Origin: Rotaria macrura
Lineage: Eukaryota > Rotifera > Eurotatoria > Philodinida > Philodinidae
DNA: 64,000 nucleotides
Reading direction: 5' to 3'
Assembly (NCBI GenBank): GCA_900239685.1
Contig: OENT01000011.1
Location: 1-64,000, forward strand
The notes under the pieces are model-generated. The model ran no database searches, was not told the DNA's origin, and saw only the letters and a program-made list of their open reading frames with translations. Position numbers and translations under genes: made by a program. Shown piece by piece: positions 13,131 through 25,416 of this stretch. Positions within the stretch are counted from its first letter, which is position 1; each line of letters starts with the position of its first letter.

Positions 13131-15241
13131 AATGATACTCCTGGGTAGAATATCGTTTGTGACCATCCAAGCTTTTTCAAACTCATGAAAGACATCAGAA
13201 GAGAACAGCAAAATCCAATTATAGTATGGAATCAAGTTCATATCCGGTATATACAGACACAAAAGAAAAAATGCAATAAAATAAATGAAAAAATACTAAT
13301 AGTGGTCAAAGATTTGAACAATATTTCACATGAGTGTTTCAAAACGAATAGATCGATGCTTCACTTTTGAACATTCATTTCAGTACTTATCGCTCATCTA
13401 GTTTTACGTACTTTTCTCGTTTTATTTGTAAATAAAAGCTTACTTATCTTTGCAATATTCTTTATTCACGTGTAATTTTTTTTCACAAACATGCTTGTAG
13501 AATCAATCATTCACTAAGTTCGTACGATTTGTCTGCTTAGTAAAAAAGATTTTTATAAATATATGACTTTGTGTAGTACAGTCATGCATAAAATTCTTTT
13601 GTGCGCAAATATCCCTCGACCTCGAGTAAACATCATAGAACCTGATAAATGATATTCATCTATATTATGAATGTAGATACAAAATATATTATTCGTATGT
13701 CAAAACAAGATTCATGTCTACATTATGAATATTGACAGAAAAGAAATATTCAGATGTCAAAACATATTCAAAAAAACAAATAAAAATGTTATTCGTAACT
13801 ATATTATGAATGTATTAATAAAGCAGGCTTTAAATGTGGAACCATATTCGATCAAGGTGGAAAGAAATTTATGGGCAAATGTCAAAAGAATATTTCAAAA
13901 AAGGTTTTCTTGTGCAGATGTATTGTGGAAGAAAAATTTCTTCACTCTGTCAATAGGGCATATATATAACTCAGCGTTCTGATGAAACAGCAACAATAAG
14001 CAATTATTGAGTAATTATACATGATTGCATCTCATCCATAATATTGAATATCGGAGGTTATTCAACAAGAGTTTATTGGTAACTGTTATTATTGGTAATA
14101 ACAGTAGTGTAATGATAATTTTTCTATTAAGTGAAATATACATACTGTGTCCCACAAGAGTAGTTAAGAGCAGGCGAAATTGACATCATACACTACTGAC
14201 TGTATTCTTCTTTTCTTTATGAATTCTATATGATCTGTTAAAAATTGACAAGAACAGTTCAGTTTGCCCCTGTTACTTTCCTAGTTTGCTTACATCTTTC
14301 AGTTAGAATCTGACGAAATCATTTAAAAAACAAACATCTGTGATATTGTCCGATCTCGTCATTAGATTATAACATGAGTCTTATAAGGGTGAGATGTTAA
14401 CGGATCTTACATGATCTGACGTCTGGTTTTTCGATGTGTGATGTTTATTTCTCTCACGCGAATCCTTTGTTGCTCATTCTCTCTCTTTCAATCAGCATCA
14501 AGCATGGTAATCATAATTACGGAATACGCATCGCTAGGAAGCATCTGCTATCAAATCATGCAGTATATTTACTTGCTTTGACCCGATGAATGGACCAGGA
14601 ATAGTTCTAGAATGATCTAACATATTGGTGAGAAACGTGGGCGTACTTTATTATTATAGTGTGCATCTAAATAAATTTCAACAATGCGGCAATAAAGTAG
14701 GTGAACATTCTCAAGTTCTGATGTAATTACACTATTCATTGAACTACTTGAGTAGAAGATATCATGTTAAGATATTTTTTCTCAACAACTCTGAAATGGA
14801 TTTTCGCATAATTGTGAAAATATGGTGAACAAATAATAAAGCTTGTTTTGTATTAGATATGATTCAATATTCACTGCTAGTATACTTTATCAAGACATGT
14901 TGCAGAATAGTCGATACTTCACCAATTGCCGCGAATAACACATTTACTTGTGGTAATGTATGAGTATATTTTGTTCAACGATACCTGAAACACAGCATTC
15001 TTCTCTCTAAAGTAAATCGTTAGCTAAAATCCTGCACAGTCTACTTTGACACCAAGAAATCAATAGAAAACGCTGATTCAAGTGTGCCACTTTCATTCGA
15101 AAGTATTTGACTCGATTGTTATCGTACTCTGTCTTCTATATTTGCGTCTTTCTATTATGTTATTTTGTCAACATGCTAATTCATTTTGAATTTTTACCTT
15201 CTCATGATACTTTTATTTCTAAGTGGTGTTATGAATTTGTA
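13131..15241. other. gene-free stretch
   Basis: No gene recognised apart from the small duplicated block at 13651-13767, listed separately. Confidence 0.4.
13651..13767 (+). repeat. imperfect tandem duplication, period about 59 bp
   Basis: Two adjacent units each contain ATTCAT, then a TATATTATGAAT-like block, and end in ATGTCAAAACA. A third partial unit (CTATATTATGAATGT) follows near 13800. Short diverged tandem repeat of no assigned function. Confidence 0.45.
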
Positions 15242-15909
15242 TCATCTCAATAGATATATATCAGAAGCCGCGATGATTGATGACTCGGGAATATCAAATT
15301 TGTCTGATTCTAAATGCAGTTGATTGGGTGAGTGTTGCATTATCAAGTCGTATCTACCTTTAGACATCGTCAAGTCAAGAATCCTCTCAGTCACACTCAT
15401 CATGCCTACGTCTACCATCGTCATATTAAATTTGATGTAATCTAAATTAACTACCGAAACGAAACACGACATTTCATATGCAAAGGAATCAACATTTGAA
15501 TTTCGACTTTGTCCTCTTCTGGCAATTTTCGGTACTTTTCAAAAAGAACATTTAAAACTCGGTTAGAATGACATAAGCGAAAGTACTTTGATGGAAAATT
15601 TATCCAAAAGAGGTGCATGACATTCTGACAAGAGTCATACATGGATCCTGTTAACAATAATTATCAGTTGACATTAAAGAGCGCAATATGTACTATTCAT
15701 AGATTCATGAAATACTGAAATTTACCTCGCACCCATAAGCAATTTCTGTACCGATTGCATTTGTATGCTTTTAAAAAATAAAACTGCTTCATGCCAACGT
15801 AAAATGATAGAAAGCCGTTCGTTTTTCTTTGTGCAAATAAACAAGCACTAACACTATATTTATAATTAAACGATTCATTCGTTTCGCTTTCATTTTCGTA
15901 TATAAACAC
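15242..15909 (-). CDS. possible three-exon gene of unknown function
   Basis: Minus-strand open frames can be joined with matching phase as 15909-15726, 15647-15468 and 15411-15242, giving about 177 residues ending in a TGA stop. The first donor (G then GTAAAT) and first acceptor (TTAACAG) are good; the second donor (GTGTTT) is weak. The residues look less random than the surroundings (for example KLPEEDKVEIQ in exon 2), but I recognise no domain, signal peptide or membrane span. The 5' end is uncertain and upstream exons may exist. It lies in a transposon-rich tract, so it could be part of a mobile element or chance. Confidence 0.22.
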
Positions 15910-17372
15910 TGTTCATTGGACGCGTACCTTTCATTCAACAACCTCCACCTTTGTACGGTAAGTTTCATTTCTTTAGGAAGGTGTTATATGAAGCACGCCC
16001 CAGCATATGCCCTCAATAGCCTACGTAATTTTATTTTCATGAACACTACGTTACAGTTAGATTTTTCATGACAAAATACAAAATATGATAATATACTTGC
16101 TAGATTGCATCTATTCTATTCCGTTCCAGTTTTTGAGTTTCAAAAATTAATTAGACACCAATAAACATGTCTTTTCATCGCTGACAAGCAAATCTTATTC
16201 AGGAGAATGTTTGCTAATAATCGATATTACTCGTGTCAATAATAGATTTTAGTCATTGTTTTACTTATAAATTGTGCACTCTATGATTAAATATTGACCG
16301 AAATGCAGTTGCTCTGGGAGAATCGACTTAAACAGTCAAAGAATTTTCACAAAAGTTCGAAACAAATAACATAGTTTCTTGTAATTTTCTTTATAGTACC
16401 AGGTACATCGAGTTCTATATTTTTCATCTACCTAGTTATATATTTTCACTATCTTTTGGACGAATAAAATTCGGCTTAAAGGTATCATATTTTTTCCAAT
16501 CTATTTGAATAACTGAAGATTAAATATCGGTGTAAATGAGAATTCAGAGTTTCGTTGGAAAAAGAAATAAAGAATATAGATACATAGAAAAATATTTGAC
16601 TCGGAATTGAACAAAATATTATCGAACTTTCGAACCATTGTCAAAAATGCATCTGCATCTGTGCTGGAAGTATAGATCATTTTTTTTTCATTCTTTAATC
16701 TACTATATCTGAGAGACGGAATTTGAATTCTTCATGAGAATCCTGTATAATCTACTATTTGCAGAGTCTCAGAATCAAGGTCCATGATAACATCCATCAT
16801 ATTTACCAAAATATTCAAACAAAAGTCGAAAATATATTAATCGATGTGTTTAGCACAAAACTATTTCAATACTTCTTATATTCATCGCTTTGTATAAGCA
16901 AAAACTCCCAGTATGTCATTGAAATTATTTTCACTAGATTAAGTGCAGTAATTAGTAGAGCGAAGTACTCGCTACCAAGCATCTATGTTACTGAGAAATT
17001 TGGTAACCGATTAATGTAACGCGTGATTTCCATTTCCTGGTAGAATCCTAGTCTTTAGACAGAGTCACTGCCATAAAATAGAGCTAACATGTCATAAAAT
17101 GGGAGGCCTTACTCTACAGTTTGCTTTGGTAATACGAAAGATACTGTCGAGTAGATTTTTCTGAGAAACTTGCTTGATCATCTTACTTAGCAAATTCTTA
17201 CTATTTACAAGAACAATAAGGTGTAGAGGTAAAATTTTTGATAAAGCTCTTCGATTTATCTGCATAAACACGCATTTGTTCTTGTAATCAACAAGAATCT
17301 ATTAAGTACGATTCGCGAGCAAGTGTCAGGAAAGTGATTTTATCTGTGAAGCCAATGGTCCAGGAGCAATTA
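15910..17372. other. gene-free stretch
   Basis: AT-rich with only small frames (for example 16759-17019). Nothing recognised. Confidence 0.4.
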
Positions 17373-19548
17373 TCTAGGAGGCATTGCACGTAAGCCACGA
17401 CCAACGTTGCGTAATGACTGTCACCGATCGATCTGATATTCTCACAGTAGATAGACCTAACGCAATTAGGAATAAGCTGAATATTTCAGCTCAAACGAAC
17501 AAACCATTCTGAAGATATAGACGTTGCAAGTGTGTGGGGGTAGGCTATATTTTGAGTACTTTTCAGAGCAACACTTTTCACTAAATTTCCATTTTTTCTA
17601 AACAACGATAAGAGTTATAACAGAGATTTTTTTATCCTAAATACTATCGATGTCGGGCTACATTTTCATGCTAATAAAAGTTCCTTATCGTCGAAGATTT
17701 TTGGATTGCCGCTGTAGGTCCTCTCCAAAAACAGTGACCTTGTCGATTAGACAAGTTGGTCGGATCAGCACAGTAGAATAAATTGATAATAGTCTCATTT
17801 GAAAGAGCACATCAAGAAACATCGATTCACGTTTTCAAAACTTTGTGATATTGAACATCGGTAGCACAAATTTCTCGAATAAGACCAAAAGTATCGAAAA
17901 TTACACATCATTCTAAGTATGAGAAAATTAATTTTTTCATCAAATGCAAAGTTACTATATTTCAAATGAAAGCTCAAATCGACAAGCCTCTAAATTTAAA
18001 CTTATTAGGACCCACTTATGAAAAATGGTGAAGGATTCATTTTTCGTACCTCACTGAAGGATATTTACTGTATTTCATTTTCCAACATATTTCTGCTAGA
18101 ATATTTCCCATTCAAAAACCTGTTTCCATAATGTTTACTGCATGTGTGATGTAGTTCCCAACGAGTTTTGAAAACTGATAATATAGTTTTGAATATTAAT
18201 TAATTTTTACAAAGATATCACTTCTTTTCGAATTGCATCTTATATTTTGCTGTGGTCCCCTTCATGAAAATCCAAACTTGATTTCGATTTTCAGCACGAC
18301 ATTGTGCGAAAATAAAGATCGCAATAAGAAAAGTTTATGTTGAAAATATCTGACCCTTTGGTAGCTCCCTTAAGGAAATACCGATATGCGAAAAATTAGG
18401 GGTATTGAATACCCGCAAAAAATATACGAAAAATGAATCCATCACCATTTTTCATAGGTGGGTCCTAATAAGTTGAAATTTAGAGGTTTGTCGAGATGGG
18501 CTTCCATTTGAAATATAGTAACTTTGCATTTGATGAAAAAATTAATTTTCTCATACTTAGAATGATGTGTAATTTTCGATACTTTTGGTCTTATTCGAGA
18601 AATTTGTGCTACCGATGTTCAATATCACAAAGTTTTGAAAACGTGAATCGATGTTTCTTGATGTGCTCTTTCAAATGAGACTATTATCAATTTATTCTAC
18701 TGTGCTGATCCGACCAACTTGTCTAATCGACGAGGTCNATATTATCAGTTTTCAAAACTCGTTGGGAACTACATCACACATGCAGTAAACATTATGGAAA
18801 CAGGTTTTTGAATGGGAAATATTCTAGCAGAAATATGTTGGAAAATGAAATACAGTAAATATCCTTCAGTGAGGTACGAAAAATGAATCCTTCACCATTT
18901 TTCATAAGTGGGTCCTAATAAGTTTAAATTTAGAGGCTTGTCGATTTGAGCTTTCATTTGAAATATAGTAACTTTGCATTTGATGAAAAAATTAATTTTC
19001 TCATACTTAGAATGATGTGTAATTTTCGATACTTTTGGTCTTATTCGAGAAATTTGTGCTACCGATGTTCAATATCACAAAGTTTTGAAAACGTGAATCG
19101 ATGTTTCTTGATGTGCTCTTTCAAATGAGACTATTATCAATTTATTCTACTGTGCCGATCCGACCAACTTGTCTAATCGACAAGGTCACTGTTTTTGGAG
19201 AGGACCCACAGTGGCAATCCAAAAATCTTCGACGATAAGGAACTTTTATTAGCATGAAAATGTAGCCCAACGTCGATAGTATTTAGGATAAAAAAATCTC
19301 TGTTATAACTCTTATCGTTGTTTAGAAAATGGAAATTTACTGAAAAGTGTTCCTCTGAAAAGTACTCAAAATATAGCCTACCCCCACATGCTTGCAACGT
19401 CTATATGCCCAGAATGGTTTATTCGTTTGAGCTGAAATTTTCAGCTTATTCCTAATTATGTTAGGCCTATCTACTGTGAGAATATCAGCCCGATCGGTGA
19501 CAGTCATTGCGCAACGTTGGTCGTGGCATACGTGCAATGCCTCCTAGA
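17373..19548. repeat. 2.2 kb palindrome with about 810-bp arms, an internal third copy and an assembly N
   Basis: The left arm 17373-18184 is the reverse complement of 18739-19548 with scattered differences. A third, partial right-arm copy (about 18416-18737) lies between them and ends at the single N at 18738, where sequence jumps back to the arm's inner edge. The same 60-residue open frame therefore appears at 17977-17795 (minus), 18496-18678 and 18946-19128; it is a repeat shadow, not three genes. The unit could be a transposon with long terminal inverted repeats, a palindrome of allelic copies, or a scaffold join of two overlapping contigs. Differences between the two right-arm copies show they are not identical reads of one locus. 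Confidence 0.75.
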
Positions 19549-21456
19549 GAGAATATTTCATCAAATCCTTTAAATGTTTCTCTTTTTGTTCGTATCATAC
19601 ATAATATACTTAATTATGTTTAGTATTAGACATAAAAGAAATTATTTTACAATAACAAAAGTTTAATAGCTTTTGCAATAAAAATGATGTTGTTTTGCCT
19701 GATAAGACGAGCATTCGTTTTCGTGTATTCTAAATTCGCTCATCAGAGCAGCAAATTTTCATCAATAGAAATTTATCACTCATATTCAAATCAAAAGCAT
19801 TTCATTTCCTTCCGGAAGAGATTTCTTCGACTCAATAGATTTCAAGGACATCCACATAAATATTTGTTAGATCACGAGAAAATCCATTTTTCTCTATCTG
19901 TTTTACGTACACAATCCTTGCGTTCTTCTTCCTATTCCCAAGTCTCTGAGAAGTATGAATTGTCAAATAAGTTGAAGTTGATATTTAAAATGACTGTATC
20001 TATTGGCTTGATTTTATGTTTTTTAATGCAGAAGTTCAGTTGATTAGCATGAACAAATGATTGGCAGAAAAATGCCGATACAAAGTAACTATTGAGGACC
20101 ATGCCCGACCCCAATTCCAGCTCAACTATTTGTTTCTGTGACCTGATTCGACCACATTCTAGTCCAATATTGAGATATTGACGACTCTTTTCCTTCTATC
20201 GAGAAAACCAAACATCCAATACCTTATTCACTGTCGTTCATTTGATAATTGAAAAGAAAGCATATGCGTTTGTCTTCACTTTGTTATTAAGTCTTCTTCA
20301 ATGACGTCATGTTAAGTATACAACTTGTGACCCTTCTATCATCGTTAAACAGAGAAGATACTTGTTGTGGAGCGTAGTTCGATACCAATCAATAAAAGTC
20401 GATAAAGCAGACGAAACGATCTTAGGAAATTTATCATCTTGTTTTATACTAGACTGTTCATTTTATCTGATAGAACTTTGATCCGAGAAAACAACATTTG
20501 AATTATCTTCCGTATCCCCCACATTCTCAGACTTTAGTTTAAATCCAAAACGAAAATCACATAACATAAAATAACTATTGCACTTTTTTTAATGCATGAA
20601 TTCAAGGGAAGTAAAAAATTATCGAGAAAAAGAAAATTCCCTGGAATTTAGCTTAATTATGTTGATGGTTAACGTTAAAAGAAATACCGTGTTCAAACTG
20701 TGGACATCACTGTGATTTTCTTATCGTGTGCACATTATTTTTGAGTGCGAAACAGCTCGTTGCATCGTCAAAATCGACGCAACCACATTTACTCAAAAAT
20801 ATTTTAAGTTTTTCTATGGATACAATCCAATAAAAACCTGTATCATTAAGCACCAGCTTGGGTTTAATGAACCTTAAAGAGTTCGACTCTTCACAAGATA
20901 TATTTCGTCGCCTATATTAAACAGTAATTCATCTGGCAAGATATCAATCTTATTTTTACATCAGGAATATGAAATAATCAAATTCGAAATGACGTCGACT
21001 TTTAGCTCTAATAAGTACATTGATAATTTTCGTAGTACTTTACAATATTTTTCTTATAAAAAAACGATTTTCTAGAAAAATATTTCTATCGATGTCGAAC
21101 CATTGAAAAATCGTTCATTGAGAGCTACCGTAGAAAAACGTGTGAGTGAAATCCGAAGAATAAACTACTACAGCATCTTTCAGAAAGTGTTCTTGATCGA
21201 GTTGATTTTTGAAAAATGTGACAGGACTTTAGAATGTCTTTCATTATCAACTGTTGTTGAATGATGGAGTTACTCAAATGTAGATGGAACAATGAGAATT
21301 GAAAAAAGTTGCATGTAAACTCTAGATACACAGCAGTGCTGAAACAACGGATAGTATGTAGATTACTGCATATTACATGTAGATTATGTTAACACTTAAT
21401 TTCGACTGTTGAGATGAATAGTGTTGCTCATTTTAGAATCTTTTTTCCTGGGAAAA
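19549..21456. other. gene-free stretch
   Basis: A 119-codon frame at 19684-20043 has no recognisable domain. A plausible 5' untranslated acceptor (TTGCTCATTTTAG) lies at 21423-21435, just before the beta-helix gene. Confidence 0.4.
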
Positions 21457-22902
21457 ATGATAAATTCATCATTCTGGATTTCGACTGCATTCTGGTTACT
21501 ATTTATGAATTCAGCAGCAGCAACTTGGTCACAACCACGAACCGTATGCACTGCTCCACTTGGCTTGGTAAATACCTCTAAACCGACAACTGTCGTTGGT
21601 ACTGGCACAGCTGTTTCGTGTAATCAAAGTGCATTGGCTGCTGCTCTTCTAAAGGGTGGTATTATTACATTTAATTGTGGTAGTACACAAAACATAACAA
21701 TTAATATTAATTCTTCATTGCAAGTATCGAGTGTTAACAATACAACCATTGACGGTGCGGGTATTGTGACTTTGAACGGATTGGGAAAAACTCGTATATT
21801 GAATTTTGATCGAGCTAATTTTCCGTTATCAACACCAGTATTGACCGTTCAACGTCTTCGATTTATCAATGGTTATTGCCAAGATAACAGTGGAGGATGT
21901 GCTATTTATCAGAAAAGTGGAGGAACAACTGTTATTAATAGCTGTAGCTTTGAAAATAACACTGGTGCTGTAGTCGGTCAAGATACAGCAGGTGGTGCAA
22001 TATGGACTGTAGGTGGTGGTACTACAGTTGTTGTCAATAGTGTTTTTCGTGCCAACAAATGCTCGAACGGTGGTGCACTTGGTATTCTTGGTAGTGGATT
22101 AGTTATAGCGAATAGTCATTTCGAAATGAACCAAGCTACTGGCAATGGTGGAAATCCGGGAAACGGTGGCAACGGTGGGGCACTAAGCTTCGATGGGCTT
22201 GGAAGAAACAATTCGATTTGTGGAACCAGATTTACTGGAAATACAGCAAATAAATTCGGTGGTGCATTCTTTCGTGTATCTTACAATGGTAGTGAGCAAA
22301 ATGTTTTCGATAACGTGCTTGTTGATAGCAACTTTGTACCAGTCAGTGGAAATGGCTTAGCTGGTGGATTATATATTCAAGGTGGTATCGTCACCATTCG
22401 AAACAGTACTATTGCAAATAATTCTGCAAGTGGAGCTGGTGGGATATTTCTGGCCAATGATAAGCCAGTGACATTCAATGCGGTGAATCTGTTAAATAAC
22501 GTAGCAAACGCATCGCTCGGTGGTGCAGTTTACTGTGCAAATCCAGTAACAGGTTCTTTCACTGGTCTGACCGTAGCCAATAATACTGCTGGTGCTTTTG
22601 GTGCAGCTTTCGCCTCTTGCAATCTAACAATCACACTTTCGAATACGATTATTGCTGGCAATAAGGTAGGAAACCCATATCCAGCAAATGCTTGTACAAG
22701 TATGATGAATGGGGGACCAGGTGTAGTTCAATCGCCAATCAATAAACAACCTCCTGCCACTGGAAAAGATGCTCCGTGTACAAATGGAACAGTTATAGGA
22801 CTTAATAATGTTACCATTACACTGAACAAGACAACATGGAAAATTACAGGCGTTGGTGCAAATCCCTCATATCTAGGTCCAGCGACTATTCCCGGCATAT
22901 AA
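21457..22902 (+). CDS. secreted right-handed parallel beta-helix protein, bacterial-like
   Basis: Single-exon gene of 481 residues. The N-terminus (ATG 21457) has a hydrophobic stretch about residues 5-22 ending in SAAA, a good signal peptide. The body, about residues 75-420, is a run of short Gly/Asn/Ser/Thr-rich strands such as GGAIWTVGGGTTVVVNSVF and GGIVTIRNSTIANNSASGAG. This is the pattern of right-handed parallel beta-helices (pectate-lyase-like or polymorphic-outer-membrane-type repeats). No catalytic site is evident, so a structural or carbohydrate-binding role is as likely as an enzyme. Several NxS/T sequons fit extracellular use. No intron interrupts the CDS, but an acceptor-like TTTTAG 21 nt upstream of ATG suggests cis- or trans-splicing of the leader. 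Bacterial-type composition and lack of introns suggest horizontal origin (inference). An upstream in-frame GTG at 21421 is not a likely start. Confidence 0.8.
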   Translation: MINSSFWISTAFWLLFMNSAAATWSQPRTVCTAPLGLVNTSKPTTVVGTGTAVSCNQSALAAALLKGGIITFNCGSTQNITININSSLQVSSVNNTTIDGAGIVTLNGLGKTRILNFDRANFPLSTPVLTVQRLRFINGYCQDNSGGCAIYQKSGGTTVINSCSFENNTGAVVGQDTAGGAIWTVGGGTTVVVNSVFRANKCSNGGALGILGSGLVIANSHFEMNQATGNGGNPGNGGNGGALSFDGLGRNNSICGTRFTGNTANKFGGAFFRVSYNGSEQNVFDNVLVDSNFVPVSGNGLAGGLYIQGGIVTIRNSTIANNSASGAGGIFLANDKPVTFNAVNLLNNVANASLGGAVYCANPVTGSFTGLTVANNTAGAFGAAFASCNLTITLSNTIIAGNKVGNPYPANACTSMMNGGPGVVQSPINKQPPATGKDAPCTNGTVIGLNNVTITLNKTTWKITGVGANPSYLGPATIPGI

Positions 22903-25416
22903 CTACATCCGAAAACTGATTGATTATTTCACAAAAACAGAATTAAAAGATAATTTTATCAACTCAAACTAACACTTTGTTAACCCCATTTTATAACTCG
23001 TGAAACAACAATTCTTTTTAAACCACAAATAAAAAAATGAATCAAATAAAAATATCTTTTGTGTCCATGCTAAAGTGTACTTCATTATGAAATAAAAATA
23101 AATATGTATCATAAAAGGTCTGATTTCCATGTATTTACCATGTACTATAAACTGCAAATCGTCAGTATATGATAGCATGAAATACACACATATTCTAACT
23201 CGAACATTCTCTAATAGCTTTAAAGCACTTCGATAGTTATTTATTAAATATTTCATAGTCATCTCGAAATTAAATACGAAGCACGACATCTTGTTTATTT
23301 GTCGGGAACATGATTCTAAGAATAGCTCCAATAAAGTTCTATCCTCTTAAGAACTTCTTTTGAAATGTATGATCGTTTCATAAATTTCTCCGTCAAACAC
23401 AGACCATATATACAGAAAAACTGAATTGAAGAAATATTAATCTAAAACGTTATCTGCATACAGTTGTAGTCGTCATCGAAACACTGTAAGAGTACTACGG
23501 AAAGAAAATATTTGCTCTAGGATACATCGACTATACCACGAGAACTACGCGTGAACGAAATTTCATATTCAAATTGCTTTTATTTACTTTTTCTCTGTGT
23601 TTAACTTGTTCTGGGAGGGAGAATCTACTGAACGTCTGTGAACTTTGAAGTAAGTCCTGTTAACTTAAATCCCCCCGAGACATATCGACGACGTATGGCT
23701 AAAATGATGGACATTAGTTGAAGAACTTTCCTCATCCGGGATATGTATCGATTATTTCTTTCGCGACTCCACCAAATAGAGTTTTAATTAGAGTTTATCT
23801 TTGTTGAATAGTTTTTCGATTGATTTTAATACTGATTAGTTTTCATTCCTTTAATTTTTTTAAAATGTACTGCATTCCTTAAGTACGTATCTTTCAAACT
23901 TCGATTCTTTTCTTCCCTAGCAAATTTTCAATAGAGCTTTCGAGGCGATCATTTCTATTTCTGAAAGATTTTGAAGATTTCAAATAAAAGGTGAAACTGT
24001 TGCTTCGACATTATCTAATCTAAGTTTAAGAGGTTAAAACTAAAGTCTCAATATGATGGGAAAGTCATTTTGTCGAATATCAATTATCATGCTAAATTTT
24101 GATTTGGTGATTAATTGATAATTGTAGGTCTAATCTATGATTACATCTTTCCGAAGTACGCTAATTAATCTTACTCTCGATTTATATCGATTTATGTTCA
24201 ACATTGTGAAATTAAATTTCCATACATGTCAAAAATGATCAACTCGTCAAAATTCGTATCACAATGAAGAAAGAATAGAAAAGACAGCTTGTAACAGATG
24301 TTTTATGCTATGGAAACTGAATTCAGCATTTGCAAATTTCTATGTATCCGGTTCATTTCAACAAGAGTCAAATACTCGATATGATTTTGTTTATCGATTA
24401 GGCAGAGTTGTGCCACTTGAAGAATAATGGAAGGTTCAGTTATGTTTCGTTCGATAGGCTTCTTCAAACTGACTACTGAAAAACTTTGATGAGTGTTGAA
24501 ACATGTTCTCGAAGTCAAACATCGGTATTGAATAATAAGATACAATTTGAAATTATCAGAATCCCATCGAACACGATCGACTTTCAAGTGTAGAACAATT
24601 AAAGCCTATGTTGGAGTTTTGAAATAATTCCCGTACCTATCCTATGCTTGTTGATGTATGCTAGAAACTCATCATTATAAATCCAGATAATATGTACATC
24701 TTTATAAACGTAAATAGGTTGCAGATGTTATGGCAGGCGAATGTGAATTTCTTTTAACGTCATGTACTTGTAACTTTTGTTGTTCAAATTTTTTTTCATA
24801 TTCATTTATATAATAGAATTTACTTGAGTGTTATATTCCAATAATTGACAAGTAAACTTTGCAAATACTCAATTACATATGTCTATTCTATATATTTTTT
24901 ATGGTTGAAAACACCTTCGAAAGTTTCCAATATTCAGTAGTCGACATAAAAAGTTGATATTTAATGATTTAGTACATGTTTACATGTTATTTGTGCGATC
25001 TAAATGAGTCGATTGGTATCGATTTCAATTTATTTGTAATTTATTTAGGAAATAGCATTCGACCTTACATTGGTACTGTCTTCAACCTTGAAAAATACGA
25101 ATATACACACCTATTATCGAGAATAAATTAAACCATTAAGTTCAATGGTATAGTTTTATTCTCGTTGTAGTCACATACCAATTTTGATTGACTTAATGTG
25201 AATCTTCAAGTATAAGAAATAAAGTGAACGATACTTGAATAGATACATTAACAACTTGACATCAGTTTCTCTTTATTAGACGAGGCACACTATTTCGGTC
25301 TCCTTCATCAAACATAATTCAAGGTATATGTTAAACAAAAAAGATAGCGTCTACGAATTTTTTTCTGGATAGCTTCTCCCTGACATTGTAAGATATTCAT
25401 TTGAGACTTAATAACA
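22903..25416. other. gene-free stretch between the two accessory genes
   Basis: About 2.5 kb without a supported gene. Minus-strand frames at 22969-23331 and 24303-24587 lack recognisable domains and splice context. Confidence 0.4.

Noticed and set aside
13972-13985. CTGATGAAAC resembling a hammerhead ribozyme core
   Set aside because: No flanking stems or matching second core could be found.
17795-19128. Three identical 60-residue open frames
   Set aside because: They are the same repeat-arm sequence read three times in the palindrome; no initiation or splice context.
19684-20043. 119-residue frame
   Set aside because: No domain, signal or splice support.
24303-24587. 94-residue minus-strand frame
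   Set aside because: Reasonable composition but no recognisable family or neighbouring exons.
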